The notes: generated from the letters alone by a model not told the origin. DNA of 64,000 bases from Draconibacterium orientale (GCF_000626635.1 NZ_CP007451.1:4508501-4572500); one strand, 5' to 3'. Positions 35,915 to 44,819 are shown, counted from the stretch's first letter. Numbers and translations are program-made.

Positions 35915-35980
35915 CTTTTGCCTTTCTACTTTTACCTTTTACCTTTTTACTTTTGCCTTTTTACTTTTACCTTTTGCCTT
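35915..35980. repeat. Pyrimidine-rich tandem repeat
   Basis: Repeated CTTTTACCTTTT / CTTTTGCCTTTT units make a strand almost free of G. It ends just before the serine hydrolase stop codon. Confidence 0.7.
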
Positions 35981-35987
35981 GAACAAC

Positions 35988-37373
35988 TTACTCCAACAAA
36001 TACAAATACTTTTCAATCCCCGAAGTTATGGCCCACGAGTCGAATTCATAGTTGTGCCCGGTGGTAATAATTATGGCATCAAGCGTTGGGAAAATATAAA
36101 TAAACTGGCTTCCAAATCCGTTGGCCCAAATACAGGGATACTCCTCTCCTGCTGTTTTTAGCGTTAGATTCCACCACTGAAAGGCATAATCATCGCCCGG
36201 AATATGGGTATGCGTTTTTAAACTTGTCGACGCTTTTATCCATTCTCCGGACACAATCTGCTGCCCATTGAATTTTCCTTTATTCAGCACCATCAATCCT
36301 ATTTTTGCCAATTCGCGCGGCGTTATTTCCAGCGAGCCTGCCATACACGGGTATCCGTTTTGTTTACCTATTTCCCAGCTGTAATGTGTTATATGCAACG
36401 GTTCAAATAAATATTTCTTTGCAAACACATCCGCGAACATTCCGGTTTTCTTTTTAATAATGGCCCCCAGCAACTCTGTATTTCCACCATCGTACTGAAA
36501 TTTGGTTCCCGGTTCGGAATTTAATTCGCGCGAAAAAATTGTGGAAATGCAATCATTGCTCAAATATAGCTGCTCGTCGTTGGGTGTTAAGCCCGAAGTC
36601 ATGGTAAGTAAATGTTTCAGCGTGATTCGCTTATCAAAATCCGGCGCTTTCAGTAGCCTTGCCACTGACTCATTTACATCAGTTATAAATCCTTTGTCCA
36701 CTGCAATTCCGATCAGCAGCGAGGTAATACTTTTTGTTACTGATTCAGCCTGGTGAAGCGTATTTGGCCCGTAGCCGTAAAAATATTCTTCGCAAATTAA
36801 CTGATTGTGTTTGATGAGTAAAAAAGAGTTGATGCGGCCATAATAGCCGTTTATAATCTCTGGCAAAAGCGAATAGATAAAAAGCGAATCGCTTTCAATT
36901 CCGATGTGTGACGTTTGTAAAACATCATCAAGTTGTTTTGGAGTTTGGCATTGATACTTGTAATCTGCGAGATGACAGCCGGGTAGCGCATCAGTTAGAA
37001 ATCGTGCTACTCCATCATTTTTCACCAGCAAGACTGAATCAAAAGGTTCTCCTTCGCAGACAAACCCTCCACAAATTGTATTTCCTTCAAGTTCACCCAG
37101 ATAAGTACAATTCCAGTTTGGCACAAAAAAGCGGATGGAATTGCCATAAATTATCAAACTATCAATTTGAAATCCTGATTCATAAAAACCATTAGCAGTC
37201 CAGTAACCTTTTGCGAGAGTGCTATCTGCATCCATTAGCTGCACATAGAATTTTTTGTTGGGATCTTCGGGATGCGGGCCTTCCCAAAAGCCTGAAAAAG
37301 AATGGTTGCTTTTATCTGCTGAACATGAAGCACAAAGCACCACAATAACCGAAATGATAATGTACCGGAACAT
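35988..37373 (-). CDS. Serine hydrolase (class C beta-lactamase-like), lipoprotein
   Basis: I start at the ATG at 37373 because a promoter -7 box overlaps the longer start at 37397. The N-terminus is then a clear lipoprotein signal (Y-I-I-I-S-V-I-V-V-L-C-A-S-C). Residues about 20-140 are an unassigned beta-rich region. The beta-lactamase/transpeptidase-like domain has S-V-T-K-S (S-x-x-K) near 213 and Y-D-G-G-N (the Y-x-N region) near 297, with a H-N-Y-E-F-D end. Such proteins hydrolyse esters, D-amino peptides or peptidoglycan fragments; few are true resistance enzymes. It is about 461 residues and forms a single-gene unit. Confidence 0.87.
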   Translation of the reverse strand: MFRYIIISVIVVLCASCSADKSNHSFSGFWEGPHPEDPNKKFYVQLMDADSTLAKGYWTANGFYESGFQIDSLIIYGNSIRFFVPNWNCTYLGELEGNTICGGFVCEGEPFDSVLLVKNDGVARFLTDALPGCHLADYKYQCQTPKQLDDVLQTSHIGIESDSLFIYSLLPEIINGYYGRINSFLLIKHNQLICEEYFYGYGPNTLHQAESVTKSITSLLIGIAVDKGFITDVNESVARLLKAPDFDKRITLKHLLTMTSGLTPNDEQLYLSNDCISTIFSRELNSEPGTKFQYDGGNTELLGAIIKKKTGMFADVFAKKYLFEPLHITHYSWEIGKQNGYPCMAGSLEITPRELAKIGLMVLNKGKFNGQQIVSGEWIKASTSLKTHTHIPGDDYAFQWWNLTLKTAGEEYPCIWANGFGSQFIYIFPTLDAIIITTGHNYEFDSWAITSGIEKYLYLLE

Positions 37374-37394
37374 GGCTGTAGATTTTGTTTTATT

Positions 37395-37425
37395 CAAATT
37401 TAGCCCTGTTTTTGCCGGAAAACAA
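37395..37425 (-). promoter_or_regulatory. Bacteroidota-type promoter of the serine hydrolase gene
   Basis: The minus strand reads TTG (37423-37425), 20 bases, then TAAATTTG (37395-37402). This matches the -33/-7 consensus and lies 22 bases before the ATG at 37373. Confidence 0.62.
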
Positions 37426-37492
37426 CATTGATTGACAAACTACCACAAAAGATGTATAGAAGGCTAAAAAACCTTGGTATGTGGCAGTGCGT

Positions 37493-37921
37493 TTATTGCG
37501 GCGTTTGACAAACTACTTCAAACTTAATCCCGTCAGGAGCTTTGAAGAAAACGGCATAATAATTCTCATGGTACTCGGGATATAAACGCGGAATGCTTAC
37601 AATATCAGCATTCATTTCCCGCAGTTTGGTATATACATCATCCACCTCGTTGCGCGATGCAGCTTTAAAAGCCAGGTGATGCAGAGCTCCGGGCCGGCGG
37701 CGGTGAACAGCTTCATCCTTTAACGATTCTCGCGGCGAAGTGAGTGCGATACAAAGATTGGGATGCGAATATTCAACCACGTGTTTGTCGTGCGAAGCAA
37801 TATAAGCAGAAGTTTTCGTATCGAGGCTAAACCCCAGCAAAGGCAAAAACTGATCGTAGAACGAAACGGTTTGCTCCAGATTTTTTACCGTAATTTCAAT
37901 GTGATCGATAATAGGTTCCAT
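37493..37921 (-). CDS. VOC (glyoxalase/dioxygenase) family protein
   Basis: This 142-residue protein has one vicinal-oxygen-chelate fold made of two beta-alpha-beta3 modules. D-H-I-E-I-T-V-K-N-L starts the first, with the first metal His near residue 7. L-H-H-L-A-F-K-A near 78 supplies the second metal His, and F-F-K-A-P-D-G-I-K-F-E-V-V near 125 supplies the Glu. The metal site therefore looks complete. Members may be lyases, dioxygenases or antibiotic-binding proteins, and the substrate here is not evident. It stands alone beside the dispersed repeat. Confidence 0.87.
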   Translation of the reverse strand: MEPIIDHIEITVKNLEQTVSFYDQFLPLLGFSLDTKTSAYIASHDKHVVEYSHPNLCIALTSPRESLKDEAVHRRRPGALHHLAFKAASRNEVDDVYTKLREMNADIVSIPRLYPEYHENYYAVFFKAPDGIKFEVVCQTPQ

Positions 37922-37949
37922 GGTTTTTATTTACAAAGATTACAATAAA

Positions 37950-38100
37950 ACCAACAACAGGAATGAAGATTATCAATATTGTTTCACGCAAAGAAAAGAA
38001 GAAGCGCAAAATTCGCAAAGGTATAGAATCTGTTTTGCGTACTTTGCGAAAACTTAGAAATCTCTGCGTGAACTTTTTTGTTTTACTAAAGTTTCCTTCA
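37950..38100. repeat. Dispersed nested-palindrome repeat, copy 2
   Basis: This matches 20705-20856 almost base for base over about 125 positions, with the same outer and inner arms and the same T-run. A few substitutions and a 3-base gap near 38070 separate the copies. Confidence 0.8.
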
Positions 38101-38151
38101 GAAGAAAAAGCCACCCAAAACCGGGCAGCTTTCCACTTCTTAATCAGGCGA

Positions 38152-38526
38152 TTATTCCCTTTCCTTATGAACTTCGTGGTTGTGTTCGTGCCCATGACCT
38201 TGTGCATGAGCAACAATTTCCTCGTATTCTTTTTGAGTTATTTTGTCTGCTTTGTAGCCTTTCTTTTCGATGGCCGCAGCCAGTTTTTCATCCGAGTTCT
38301 TTCCATCTTTGTATTCCACCAAAATGGTATTCGATGCATGATCAACTTTCAGGTCCTTCACCCCTTTTTCAAACTTCAGGTATTCAGTAACCGTTTTCTC
38401 GCAGTCGGCGCAGTCCATGTTACTTTTAAAGCAAACCACTTTGTTCTCTTTTTTCTGTGCAAACGTTTCGTTACCGGCAAAACCGATAAACATTGCCATT
38501 GTAACTAATAAAATCAGTTTTTTCAT
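38152..38526 (-). CDS. Secreted heavy-metal-associated (HMA) domain protein with His-rich tail
   Basis: A signal peptide (K-L-I-L-L-V-T-M-A-M-F-I-G-F-A-G) precedes an HMA ferredoxin-like domain at about 28-98. The metal motif is M-D-C-A-D-C, the M-x-C-x-x-C type that binds Cu(I) or Zn(II), with G-V-K-D-L-K-V-D and K-G-Y-K-A as the other family hallmarks. The tail H-G-H-E-H-N-H-E-V-H can bind more metal. Length is 124 residues. It lies just downstream of a TonB-dependent receptor gene on the same strand, and together they suggest periplasmic metal capture, most likely copper. Confidence 0.88.
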   Translation of the reverse strand: MKKLILLVTMAMFIGFAGNETFAQKKENKVVCFKSNMDCADCEKTVTEYLKFEKGVKDLKVDHASNTILVEYKDGKNSDEKLAAAIEKKGYKADKITQKEYEEIVAHAQGHGHEHNHEVHKERE

Positions 38527-38604
38527 CTTTTTAAAGTTTTTAGTTTCAAACTTCAGGTCACAAGTTATTCTTTCTTGAAGCTTGTAGCTATAGGCTTGAA
38601 ACTT

Positions 38605-40827
38605 CTATTCATAATTCAAATTTAAACGTAATCCGAGGTAGATTTTCCGCCCCATTGTAGGCCCCCATATATTGGTTGCACTGAAATTTTCGCCAAACGG
38701 ATTGTCGGCACCTTCAATCGGATTTCGTTGTGTAAAATCAGTAAGGTTCTCCACCCCGAGGTAAATATTCCAGTAGCGGAAATATTTGGTTACCTGGGCA
38801 TTCATAATGGTGTAAGGCAAAAACTCAAAAAAGTCTCCGGCGAAATCTGCCCGATTCATCCACTCTTCATGAACACGGGGAATTCGTCCGCCGCCATTAA
38901 ACTGAATGGTGTAATCGAACATCCATTTTTTCAGGTTGGTCGTGTAATTCAGGTTAATCAATCCTTTGTAATCGCTGGTTAATGGCGCATCTTTTAATTC
39001 GCCGCCAATGGTTTCTTTAATGTCGTTAACACGGTAGGCCAGCAACATATCCAAACGTTCAATGGGTTGCCAGCGCACATCAAACTGAAGACTATTGGCA
39101 TAGGCCTTTTCGGTGGAAGGCAACAGGTAAATAAAATCAGACGATGTTTCCCGGTCAACTACCAACTTTTGCTGAAACTCGGTGCGAAAGAATTCGGCAT
39201 TAATACTCAGGTCGCGATCCAGTAATTTGTAATTCTGTATAAACGCGAAACCAAAGTTCCAGGCTTCTTCCTGCACGGCATCTTCGGTCCAGCTAATTGG
39301 GCGTGAGTTGGCCAGCAAATAGGTATTTTCCGAAATTACATTTGCAGTTCGGTAGCCTTTCCCTGCACTGGTGCGAATGGTATAATGCTCGGCAAACTGG
39401 TAACGGAAATGCATACGTGGCGTTACAAAATTTCCAAAAATATTGTGAAAATCGGCACGAATTCCGGTCATAAGTGTCAGCTTGTCGCTGGGTTTAAAAG
39501 TATATTCGGTAAATATTCCCGGAACTTTTTCGGTGCGCTGTACATCCTGGCTGTAAAGCATTTCGTTAAAATCGTCGTAGATAAAACTTGCTCCGCTATT
39601 CAGCACATGAATGGCAGCTTCGTCCAAATCCTGGGTATAAACCAGGTTGGCGTAAAAACGTGTTTCATCGGCATCGTAACGCGATAACCCGTAATAGGAG
39701 TCCGTTTCATGACGCGCAAAATTGGTCAAAATAGCCAGCGCGCGGTGATTATCTTTCGACACAATTCCCGACTTAAAAAATGCATCTACCCGGTTGGTTT
39801 CAATATTTACACCGTACGGATTATCTACTGAAGGCAGCATCTCGCTGTTGGCACCAACCTGCCCTCCCATTTTGTCGTTTCGTAACAGGGTGAATCCGGC
39901 CTGTGCCATACCGCCCTTGTGGTTGTTGTATTTCCAGCGGTTGGCCACCTCGTAAGTGCTCGAAAGTGGCGAATCAAGAAAACCGTCGTGGTTGTGGTCG
40001 TTTTCTTTCGACAGATCGCTGGCATGCACAAAAATACCGGTTGTAAGCGTATCGCCTTTAACTTTAATGTTTGTGTTCCCGTTAAATTCATAGCGCCCTT
40101 CGTTGTTGGCAAAAACATTCAGAAAAAGCTTTTCCTGACTGTCCGGTTTTTTCAATTCCGCGTTAATTTGCCCTGCTATCGATTCGTAACCATTTAAAAC
40201 CGATGCTGCGCCTTTCGAAACTTGAATGGATTCCAGCCACGGGCCGGGAATATAGGTTAATCCGAAGGTGGTTGCCAATCCGCGAAGCGCAGGCATATTT
40301 TCCACCTGAAGTTGTGAATAGGTTCCGTCGAGCCCCAACAGTTTTATTTGCTTGGCACCGGTAACAGCATCGCTGTAACTTACATCAACCGAAGGATTGG
40401 TTTCAAAACTTTCGGCCAGGTTGCAGCAGGCAGCCTTATGCAACTCGGCTCCGCTAATATTTTCGGTTTGAATAGGGTTAATAACAGAAAGATACGTTCC
40501 ACGGTTCTTTTTTATCACCGTAACTTCTTCCAATTCGAGATTGGGTTGAAGCACGACCTCTAAATTGTTGGTATTGCGCACCTGAACGGTTTGCGACTCG
40601 TAACCAACAAAACTAAAAACAAGCTTATTCTGTCCCGATTTATTTTCCAATGTGAAGCTTCCGTCGGGCTGTGAGGCAGTACCATTGCTGGTGCCTTCCC
40701 AAACTACATTTACGCCGGGAAGCGGTTGTTTTCCATTCTCGTCGTCTCCAAAAACTACACCTGAAACAGACTGCGATTGCGAAAGGAATGGAAACAGTAT
40801 AAATAAAAGTAATATGTATTTCTTCAT
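38605..40827 (-). CDS. TonB-dependent receptor, probable metal-locus member
   Basis: This 740-residue outer-membrane protein has a signal peptide (to about residue 19), a carboxypeptidase-regulatory-like domain at about 20-95 (P-L-P-G-V-N-V-V-W-E-G-T), a plug domain (I-Q-V-S-K-G-A-A-S-V-L-N-G) and a 22-strand barrel ending L-R-L-N-L-N-Y-E. An unusual A-A-C-C-N-L-A-E-S-F segment at the start of the plug is shared by receptors in Bacteroidota copper/heavy-metal loci and could bind a metal. The neighbours (HMA protein downstream, Cys/His-rich protein upstream) support metal or metallophore uptake. Confidence 0.88.
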   Translation of the reverse strand: MKKYILLLFILFPFLSQSQSVSGVVFGDDENGKQPLPGVNVVWEGTSNGTASQPDGSFTLENKSGQNKLVFSFVGYESQTVQVRNTNNLEVVLQPNLELEEVTVIKKNRGTYLSVINPIQTENISGAELHKAACCNLAESFETNPSVDVSYSDAVTGAKQIKLLGLDGTYSQLQVENMPALRGLATTFGLTYIPGPWLESIQVSKGAASVLNGYESIAGQINAELKKPDSQEKLFLNVFANNEGRYEFNGNTNIKVKGDTLTTGIFVHASDLSKENDHNHDGFLDSPLSSTYEVANRWKYNNHKGGMAQAGFTLLRNDKMGGQVGANSEMLPSVDNPYGVNIETNRVDAFFKSGIVSKDNHRALAILTNFARHETDSYYGLSRYDADETRFYANLVYTQDLDEAAIHVLNSGASFIYDDFNEMLYSQDVQRTEKVPGIFTEYTFKPSDKLTLMTGIRADFHNIFGNFVTPRMHFRYQFAEHYTIRTSAGKGYRTANVISENTYLLANSRPISWTEDAVQEEAWNFGFAFIQNYKLLDRDLSINAEFFRTEFQQKLVVDRETSSDFIYLLPSTEKAYANSLQFDVRWQPIERLDMLLAYRVNDIKETIGGELKDAPLTSDYKGLINLNYTTNLKKWMFDYTIQFNGGGRIPRVHEEWMNRADFAGDFFEFLPYTIMNAQVTKYFRYWNIYLGVENLTDFTQRNPIEGADNPFGENFSATNIWGPTMGRKIYLGLRLNLNYE

Positions 40828-40931
40828 TATTCTTAAGATTATAATTCAAAGCATGCGATTTTCATCAGAGAATGAAAAGCATAATTTTATTGCTCCAAAT
40901 ACAGTAGAGTTCTGAGCAAACAGAACAAATC

Positions 40932-41429
40932 TTAAGCTAACGAAGGGATTTTAAGTTGTTGAATATGGATAAGATAATCGAGTGTGGATGTTATCCGTGG
41001 CGGCGGATCGGCGTAATATCGTTTGTTCAGGTTGTCATTAATATCAGTAGGCTGTTCCTCCAGCATATTGGTGCTTAATACTTTAAGCTCAACTGGCTGA
41101 ACGGCAACGAACTTTACTGCATCGTTAATCGCCTCATCCATCAATTTCATGAAAATCGATTCAGGCGCTTCACATCCGCAATTATCTGAATGTTCACCTT
41201 TCGGGGTACATTCATGACACTCTTCTTCGGAACAGGCGATTCCGTTGTTCGACCGATCATGATGATGGTGTTGATGAAAATCGGTTTCACAGGTTTCGGG
41301 TTTTACAATAATGCTGGTGTAATCCTGGCCTGAACATGCACAAGAGCTTTTGTACAGAACGAAGCCGGAAGTTGACAACAGAAAGATTACTCCCAGAAAC
41401 AAAACCGCTATGTTTTTAAACCGATTCAC
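40932..41429 (-). CDS. Cys/His-rich membrane-anchored protein (HYC_CC_PP-like), metal locus
   Basis: This 165-residue protein has one N-terminal hydrophobic segment (I-A-V-L-F-L-G-V-I-F-L-L-S-T-S-G), which may be a signal or anchor. A Cys/His-rich stretch follows: S-S-C-A-C-S-G, H-Q-H-H-H-H-D, C-S-E-E-E-C-H-E-C and N-C-G-C. Near the end is Y-A-D-P-P-P-R. This layout fits the HYC_CC_PP family found beside TonB-dependent receptors and HMA proteins in Bacteroidota. It probably binds copper or a similar metal in the periplasm. It is the first gene of the three-gene minus-strand metal group. Confidence 0.68.
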   Translation of the reverse strand: MNRFKNIAVLFLGVIFLLSTSGFVLYKSSCACSGQDYTSIIVKPETCETDFHQHHHHDRSNNGIACSEEECHECTPKGEHSDNCGCEAPESIFMKLMDEAINDAVKFVAVQPVELKVLSTNMLEEQPTDINDNLNKRYYADPPPRITSTLDYLIHIQQLKIPSLA

Positions 41430-41513
41430 TTTGCAAATATAACCCCGTATGTAACAAAATTGTTGTTAACGGGGTGTTAAACCCTGCTACGAATAAATTA
41501 GCAGAAAAAGGAA

Positions 41514-41536
41514 CCGGGAAGCTATTTACTTCCCGG
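41514..41536 (-). terminator. Terminator of the M49-like peptidase gene
   Basis: CCGGGAAG at 41514-41521 is exactly complementary to 41529-41536 with a 7-base loop, followed on the minus strand by TTCCTTTTTC. It lies 8 bases beyond the stop at 41545. Confidence 0.8.
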
Positions 41537-41544
41537 CTTATATT

Positions 41545-43197
41545 TTAAAGTCCTAAAACTTCAGCTCCCTGTTCAAAAACAATATCGCGTGGAATGCCGG
41601 CCTCTCCTATTCGGTCGAGATCTTTTTGGAGGGCTTCGCGAATAAAGCCTTTTTCTTCAATGATTTGTTTGGCAGTTTCGTAGTCGCCATCGCCCTGAAT
41701 TTTCAGAATGGTTTCCGACAGGTTCATCATCGCGGCTTTCATTTTATCGTAATCAACACGATAGGTTCCGGTGGCTTCATCGCGTGTAAATGCTCCCATT
41801 TCCTGGAAGTAGTAAAAACGCATCATGTTTGCCTTACCGTGCGCACTGGCAGCGCCAAAACGTACCGAGCGGAAAATACCTGCCATAAATGTTACGAAGT
41901 TGTCCATCATATCTTTTTCGCCCAACTCGCCCATTTCGTTCAGCTGGTAAACGCACCACAAACCCAAAATATCGGCTTTCCCTTCTTCAATTGAAGTGTA
42001 AGCATCTTTTAAGGCTTCGCGAACGGTGGTACTTTGATCAACCGTATTTCCTAAGCCAAGGCCATGTGCCACTTCATGAAACATCGTGTTTTCGAAGAAA
42101 GCATCGAATTTAACGTGCTGACGCTGATCTTCAGCAATTAACAAATCAGCAATGGGCACCAAAATTTTATCGAATTTCGCCTGCATCGAATTTTTCAACT
42201 GCAGTTTTCTACTTCCTTTTGTTTCGCGCACCTCTTCGTCGTTTGGCAGGTTGATGGCAATGGTTTTACTCCCTGCATTACAATCGCCGGCGTAATAAAT
42301 GGCATCGTAAACATTCATATCCGAATCAACGCCCGGTGTTTCGTTTTTGTATGGCTGCTCGCAAGGCAGATCTTTTTGTAAGCCCGGAAGCAATGCTGCG
42401 TATTTTTCCAATCGCTGACTCCAGTCTTTATCTTTAATCAGGATAAACGATTCGTGTGCAGCTTTATAACCATAAAGCTGATCTTCGTAATTTTCAATGG
42501 GGCCAATAATAAAATCGATGGTGTTGTTTTTCATTTCCATCCAGGCCACATCGCTGGCATAATAATCATCGGTAATTAGTGCTTTTGAGCGTTCTTCCAG
42601 GTACTTTTTCAGTCCGGCATCTTCAGCCAGCTCAGCTGCCTGCAATAACAGCTCGGCAGCCTTTTTTATTTCTTTTTTGAATGCGATGTGGTATAGAACG
42701 GATTTTAAATTACCGTCTTCGTCGCGGCGTATCAAGGTATACAGGCTGGTTTTTGTTTCATCATTCCAGGCTTCAAATTCGTCCTTGGTCATATCTTTCG
42801 GATAGAAATTTGCCCCTGCCGGTTTTTCATCGTATCCGGGTAAAAATGGTTTATTGGCATTTAAACGTTCCCACGGACCATAATTTAACTTTATAAATTT
42901 CAGGGTGTATTCATCCCAGCTTTGGCTCAACAATTCGTCCTTTTCGCCGTATGCTTCCTGCCAGTAAATGTCGTTCATTAAATTTGCAGCTTCGAGCAAA
43001 ATCGGCAGCATTTGCTTTTCATTCTCGCTAAGTACGCTTAAATCGGTGGTTAATTTAAACGATACAAATTCGTCGGCCTTCGTTTTTATTTCCTCATTCA
43101 CTTCCATTTTTGTGTCTTCTTTTGCTTCTTTTTTAGTGCTTATAGAACAACTAAAGAGTAGAGTTGTTGCCATAAACAGCATGAATATTCGTTTCAT
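41545..43197 (-). CDS. M49-like (dipeptidyl-peptidase III-related) zinc peptidase, lipoprotein
   Basis: The signal ends in a lipobox (T-T-L-L-F-S-C-S). The zinc site is H-E-V-A-H at residues 374-378 with E-E-G-K-A-D near 402, which matches the H-E-x-x-(x)-H plus E-E-x-x-A-(D/E) layout of family M49, although with the short HExxH form. The 550-residue length fits the bacterial group. M49 enzymes release dipeptides from oligopeptides; as a lipoprotein it should face the periplasm or cell surface. It is divergent from fabI and followed by a terminator, so it is probably transcribed alone. A TAGCTTTG -7-like box lies at 43221-43228. Confidence 0.82.
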   Translation of the reverse strand: MKRIFMLFMATTLLFSCSISTKKEAKEDTKMEVNEEIKTKADEFVSFKLTTDLSVLSENEKQMLPILLEAANLMNDIYWQEAYGEKDELLSQSWDEYTLKFIKLNYGPWERLNANKPFLPGYDEKPAGANFYPKDMTKDEFEAWNDETKTSLYTLIRRDEDGNLKSVLYHIAFKKEIKKAAELLLQAAELAEDAGLKKYLEERSKALITDDYYASDVAWMEMKNNTIDFIIGPIENYEDQLYGYKAAHESFILIKDKDWSQRLEKYAALLPGLQKDLPCEQPYKNETPGVDSDMNVYDAIYYAGDCNAGSKTIAINLPNDEEVRETKGSRKLQLKNSMQAKFDKILVPIADLLIAEDQRQHVKFDAFFENTMFHEVAHGLGLGNTVDQSTTVREALKDAYTSIEEGKADILGLWCVYQLNEMGELGEKDMMDNFVTFMAGIFRSVRFGAASAHGKANMMRFYYFQEMGAFTRDEATGTYRVDYDKMKAAMMNLSETILKIQGDGDYETAKQIIEEKGFIREALQKDLDRIGEAGIPRDIVFEQGAEVLGL

Positions 43198-43491
43198 ATG
43201 TACCAGTTTTTATTTGCTTTCAAAGCTAAAAAAAGCAGCTGCCATATAAAAGATTATTTCACAGCTTTTGCGTTTAACATTCATATTTTCGAATGTTATT
43301 GAACAAAATTCGATGAGAAAAGTTAAAAAAGCAGACTTAAGAGCTGAAAAATGACCATTCGTGAATAATTTAACTAGACTGAATTAAATTTGCAAGCGTA
43401 TTTTCATTTGTGAAAAGAACACATGAATATAACATGTATTTAATAATTATCGTGTATGTCATTTGTCGTACACGTTTCATAAAAATAAATT

Positions 43492-44364
43492 ATGAATAAT
43501 CTACTAAAAGGAAAAAAGGGAATTATCTTCGGGGCACTTAATCCCGATTCAATTGCCTGGAAAGTGGCAGTAAGAGCACACGAAGAAGGAGCCACAGTAA
43601 CATTATCAAATACCCCGGTTGCCATTCGTATGGGCGAGACAAATAAACTGGGAGAGCAAATTAATGCCGAAGTTATTGGTGCCGATGCCACCAATGTTGA
43701 AGATCTGGAAAACCTGATAAAAAAATCGATGGAGGTTTTAGGTGGTAAAATCGACTTCATTTTACACTCTATTGGTATGTCGCCAAACGTAAGAAAAGGG
43801 CGTCATTACAGTGATTTGGATTATAACTACCTGGACAAAACACTTGATGTATCGGCAGTGTCGTTTCACAAAGTACTTCAGGTGGCCCGTAAAATGGATG
43901 CCATTAACGAGTGGGGATCGGTAGTTGCCTTGTCGTATGTTGCGGCACAGCGTTCGTTCTTTGGCTACAACGACATGGCCGATGCTAAAGCCTTGCTGGA
44001 ATCGATTGCACGTAGTTTCGGTTATATTTACGGACGTGAGCGTAACGTAAGGGTAAATACCATTTCGCAATCGCCAACCATTACCACTGCCGGAAACGGA
44101 GTAAAAGGTTTCGACCGTTTGCTGGACTTCGCCGAAAGAATGTCGCCACTTGGAAACGCAACCGGCGATGAGTGTGCCGATTACTGTATCACACTTTTCT
44201 CTGATTTAACGAAAAAGGTTACCATGCAAAACCTTTTCCACGATGGAGGATTCTCGAACATGGGAATGAGTTTACGTGCATTGGAGCAATACGAAAAAGG
44301 GTTGGATAAGATATGTGCATGCGACAATGACAAACCGCATGCAGATGAACATCGTTACGACTAA
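43492..44364 (+). CDS. fabI: Enoyl-[acyl-carrier-protein] reductase, NADH type
   Basis: This enzyme reduces the trans-2-enoyl-ACP double bond in the last step of each fatty-acid elongation cycle. The Rossmann start G-I-I-F-G-A-L-N-P-D-S-I-A-W is typical of FabI, and the catalytic pair is in Y-N-D-M-A-D-A-K near residue 163 (Tyr and Lys seven apart). R-V-N-T-I-S-Q-S-P and N-L-F-H-D-G-G-F-S are family motifs. At 290 residues it carries a slightly longer C-terminus with C-A-C-D, as in Bacteroidota FabI. A TAAATTTG box (43385-43392) may be its -7 region. A strong terminator follows. Confidence 0.95.
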   Translation: MNNLLKGKKGIIFGALNPDSIAWKVAVRAHEEGATVTLSNTPVAIRMGETNKLGEQINAEVIGADATNVEDLENLIKKSMEVLGGKIDFILHSIGMSPNVRKGRHYSDLDYNYLDKTLDVSAVSFHKVLQVARKMDAINEWGSVVALSYVAAQRSFFGYNDMADAKALLESIARSFGYIYGRERNVRVNTISQSPTITTAGNGVKGFDRLLDFAERMSPLGNATGDECADYCITLFSDLTKKVTMQNLFHDGGFSNMGMSLRALEQYEKGLDKICACDNDKPHADEHRYD

Positions 44365-44389
44365 GTAATACAAAAAGAGATAATTGAAA

Positions 44390-44422
44390 GGCCGTTTCTG
44401 TTTAGAGACGGTCTTTTTTTTT
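44390..44422 (+). terminator. Rho-independent terminator of fabI
   Basis: GGCCGTTTC pairs with GAGACGGTC (two G-U pairs) around TGTTTA, and nine T's follow directly. Confidence 0.92.
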
Positions 44423-44609
44423 GTCCGTTACATTATGAAATTCATCGTTACTCGCCCTAGTTAGACTTTGAAGCGCCGGATATGACTTTGATGGTGCTGC
44501 AGAAATCCTTTCGCAGGCCTGCAAAAAGCCTAAAATTTCTAACTGAGGTGTTGCTGAAAAACAATGCCGGCTTCAAATTGTCGACAAAATCCGGGTTAAA
44601 CAGTTACTT

Positions 44610-44735
44610 CGCTTGCAAAATGGTTGTTTTAAAGCTTTCGTACTGCTACAACGCTTACAAAATGGTTGTTTTGAAGCTTTCGTACTACTACGACAGTTGC
44701 AAAATGGTTAATGGGGAGCTCTTGTATTCAGCAGG
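44610..44735. repeat. 42-bp tandem repeat, three units
   Basis: Units begin at 44610, 44652 and 44694. The first two differ at only a few positions (both contain GCAAAATGG or ACAAAATGG, then TTGTTTT and AAGCTTTCGTACT); the third is diverged in its second half. The unit is a multiple of three, so any reading frame is kept across it. Confidence 0.85.
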
Positions 44736-44763
44736 TAAACGGCAGGCATCTGCTGAATGGCTA

Positions 44764-44800
44764 AAAAAAAGCCGCTTCAAATTAATGAAGCGGCTTTTTC
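44764..44800. terminator. Bidirectional terminator
   Basis: AAAGCCGCTTCA and TGAAGCGGCTTT form an exact 12-bp stem with A and T runs outside. It ends the SusC-D-E operon from the right and anything crossing the tandem repeat from the left. Confidence 0.9.
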
Positions 44801-44819
44801 TATATTCTACTATTCAGTA

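Larger units (their letters stand above)
35603..35987. other. Intergenic region with two simple-sequence tracts
   Basis: This is 385 bases with no gene. It holds an AATGCTTA-type tract at 35724-35769 and a pyrimidine tract at 35915-35980. A CTCGTTCCTCGTCGAGATG string near 35882-35900 is a small palindrome of a kind found scattered in related genomes. Confidence 0.5.
44423..44819. other. Intergenic region with a 42-bp tandem repeat
   Basis: This is 397 bases between fabI and the convergent SusE/F-like gene. It contains three 42-base units and a shared terminator. A frame through the repeat (44482-44823) could encode 113 residues, but it has no start signal, runs through the terminator and is not called as a gene. 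Confidence 0.5.

Noticed and set aside
35724-35980. The tandem tracts as a CRISPR array
   Set aside because: Units are 7-12 bases with no spacers, and no cas gene is nearby.
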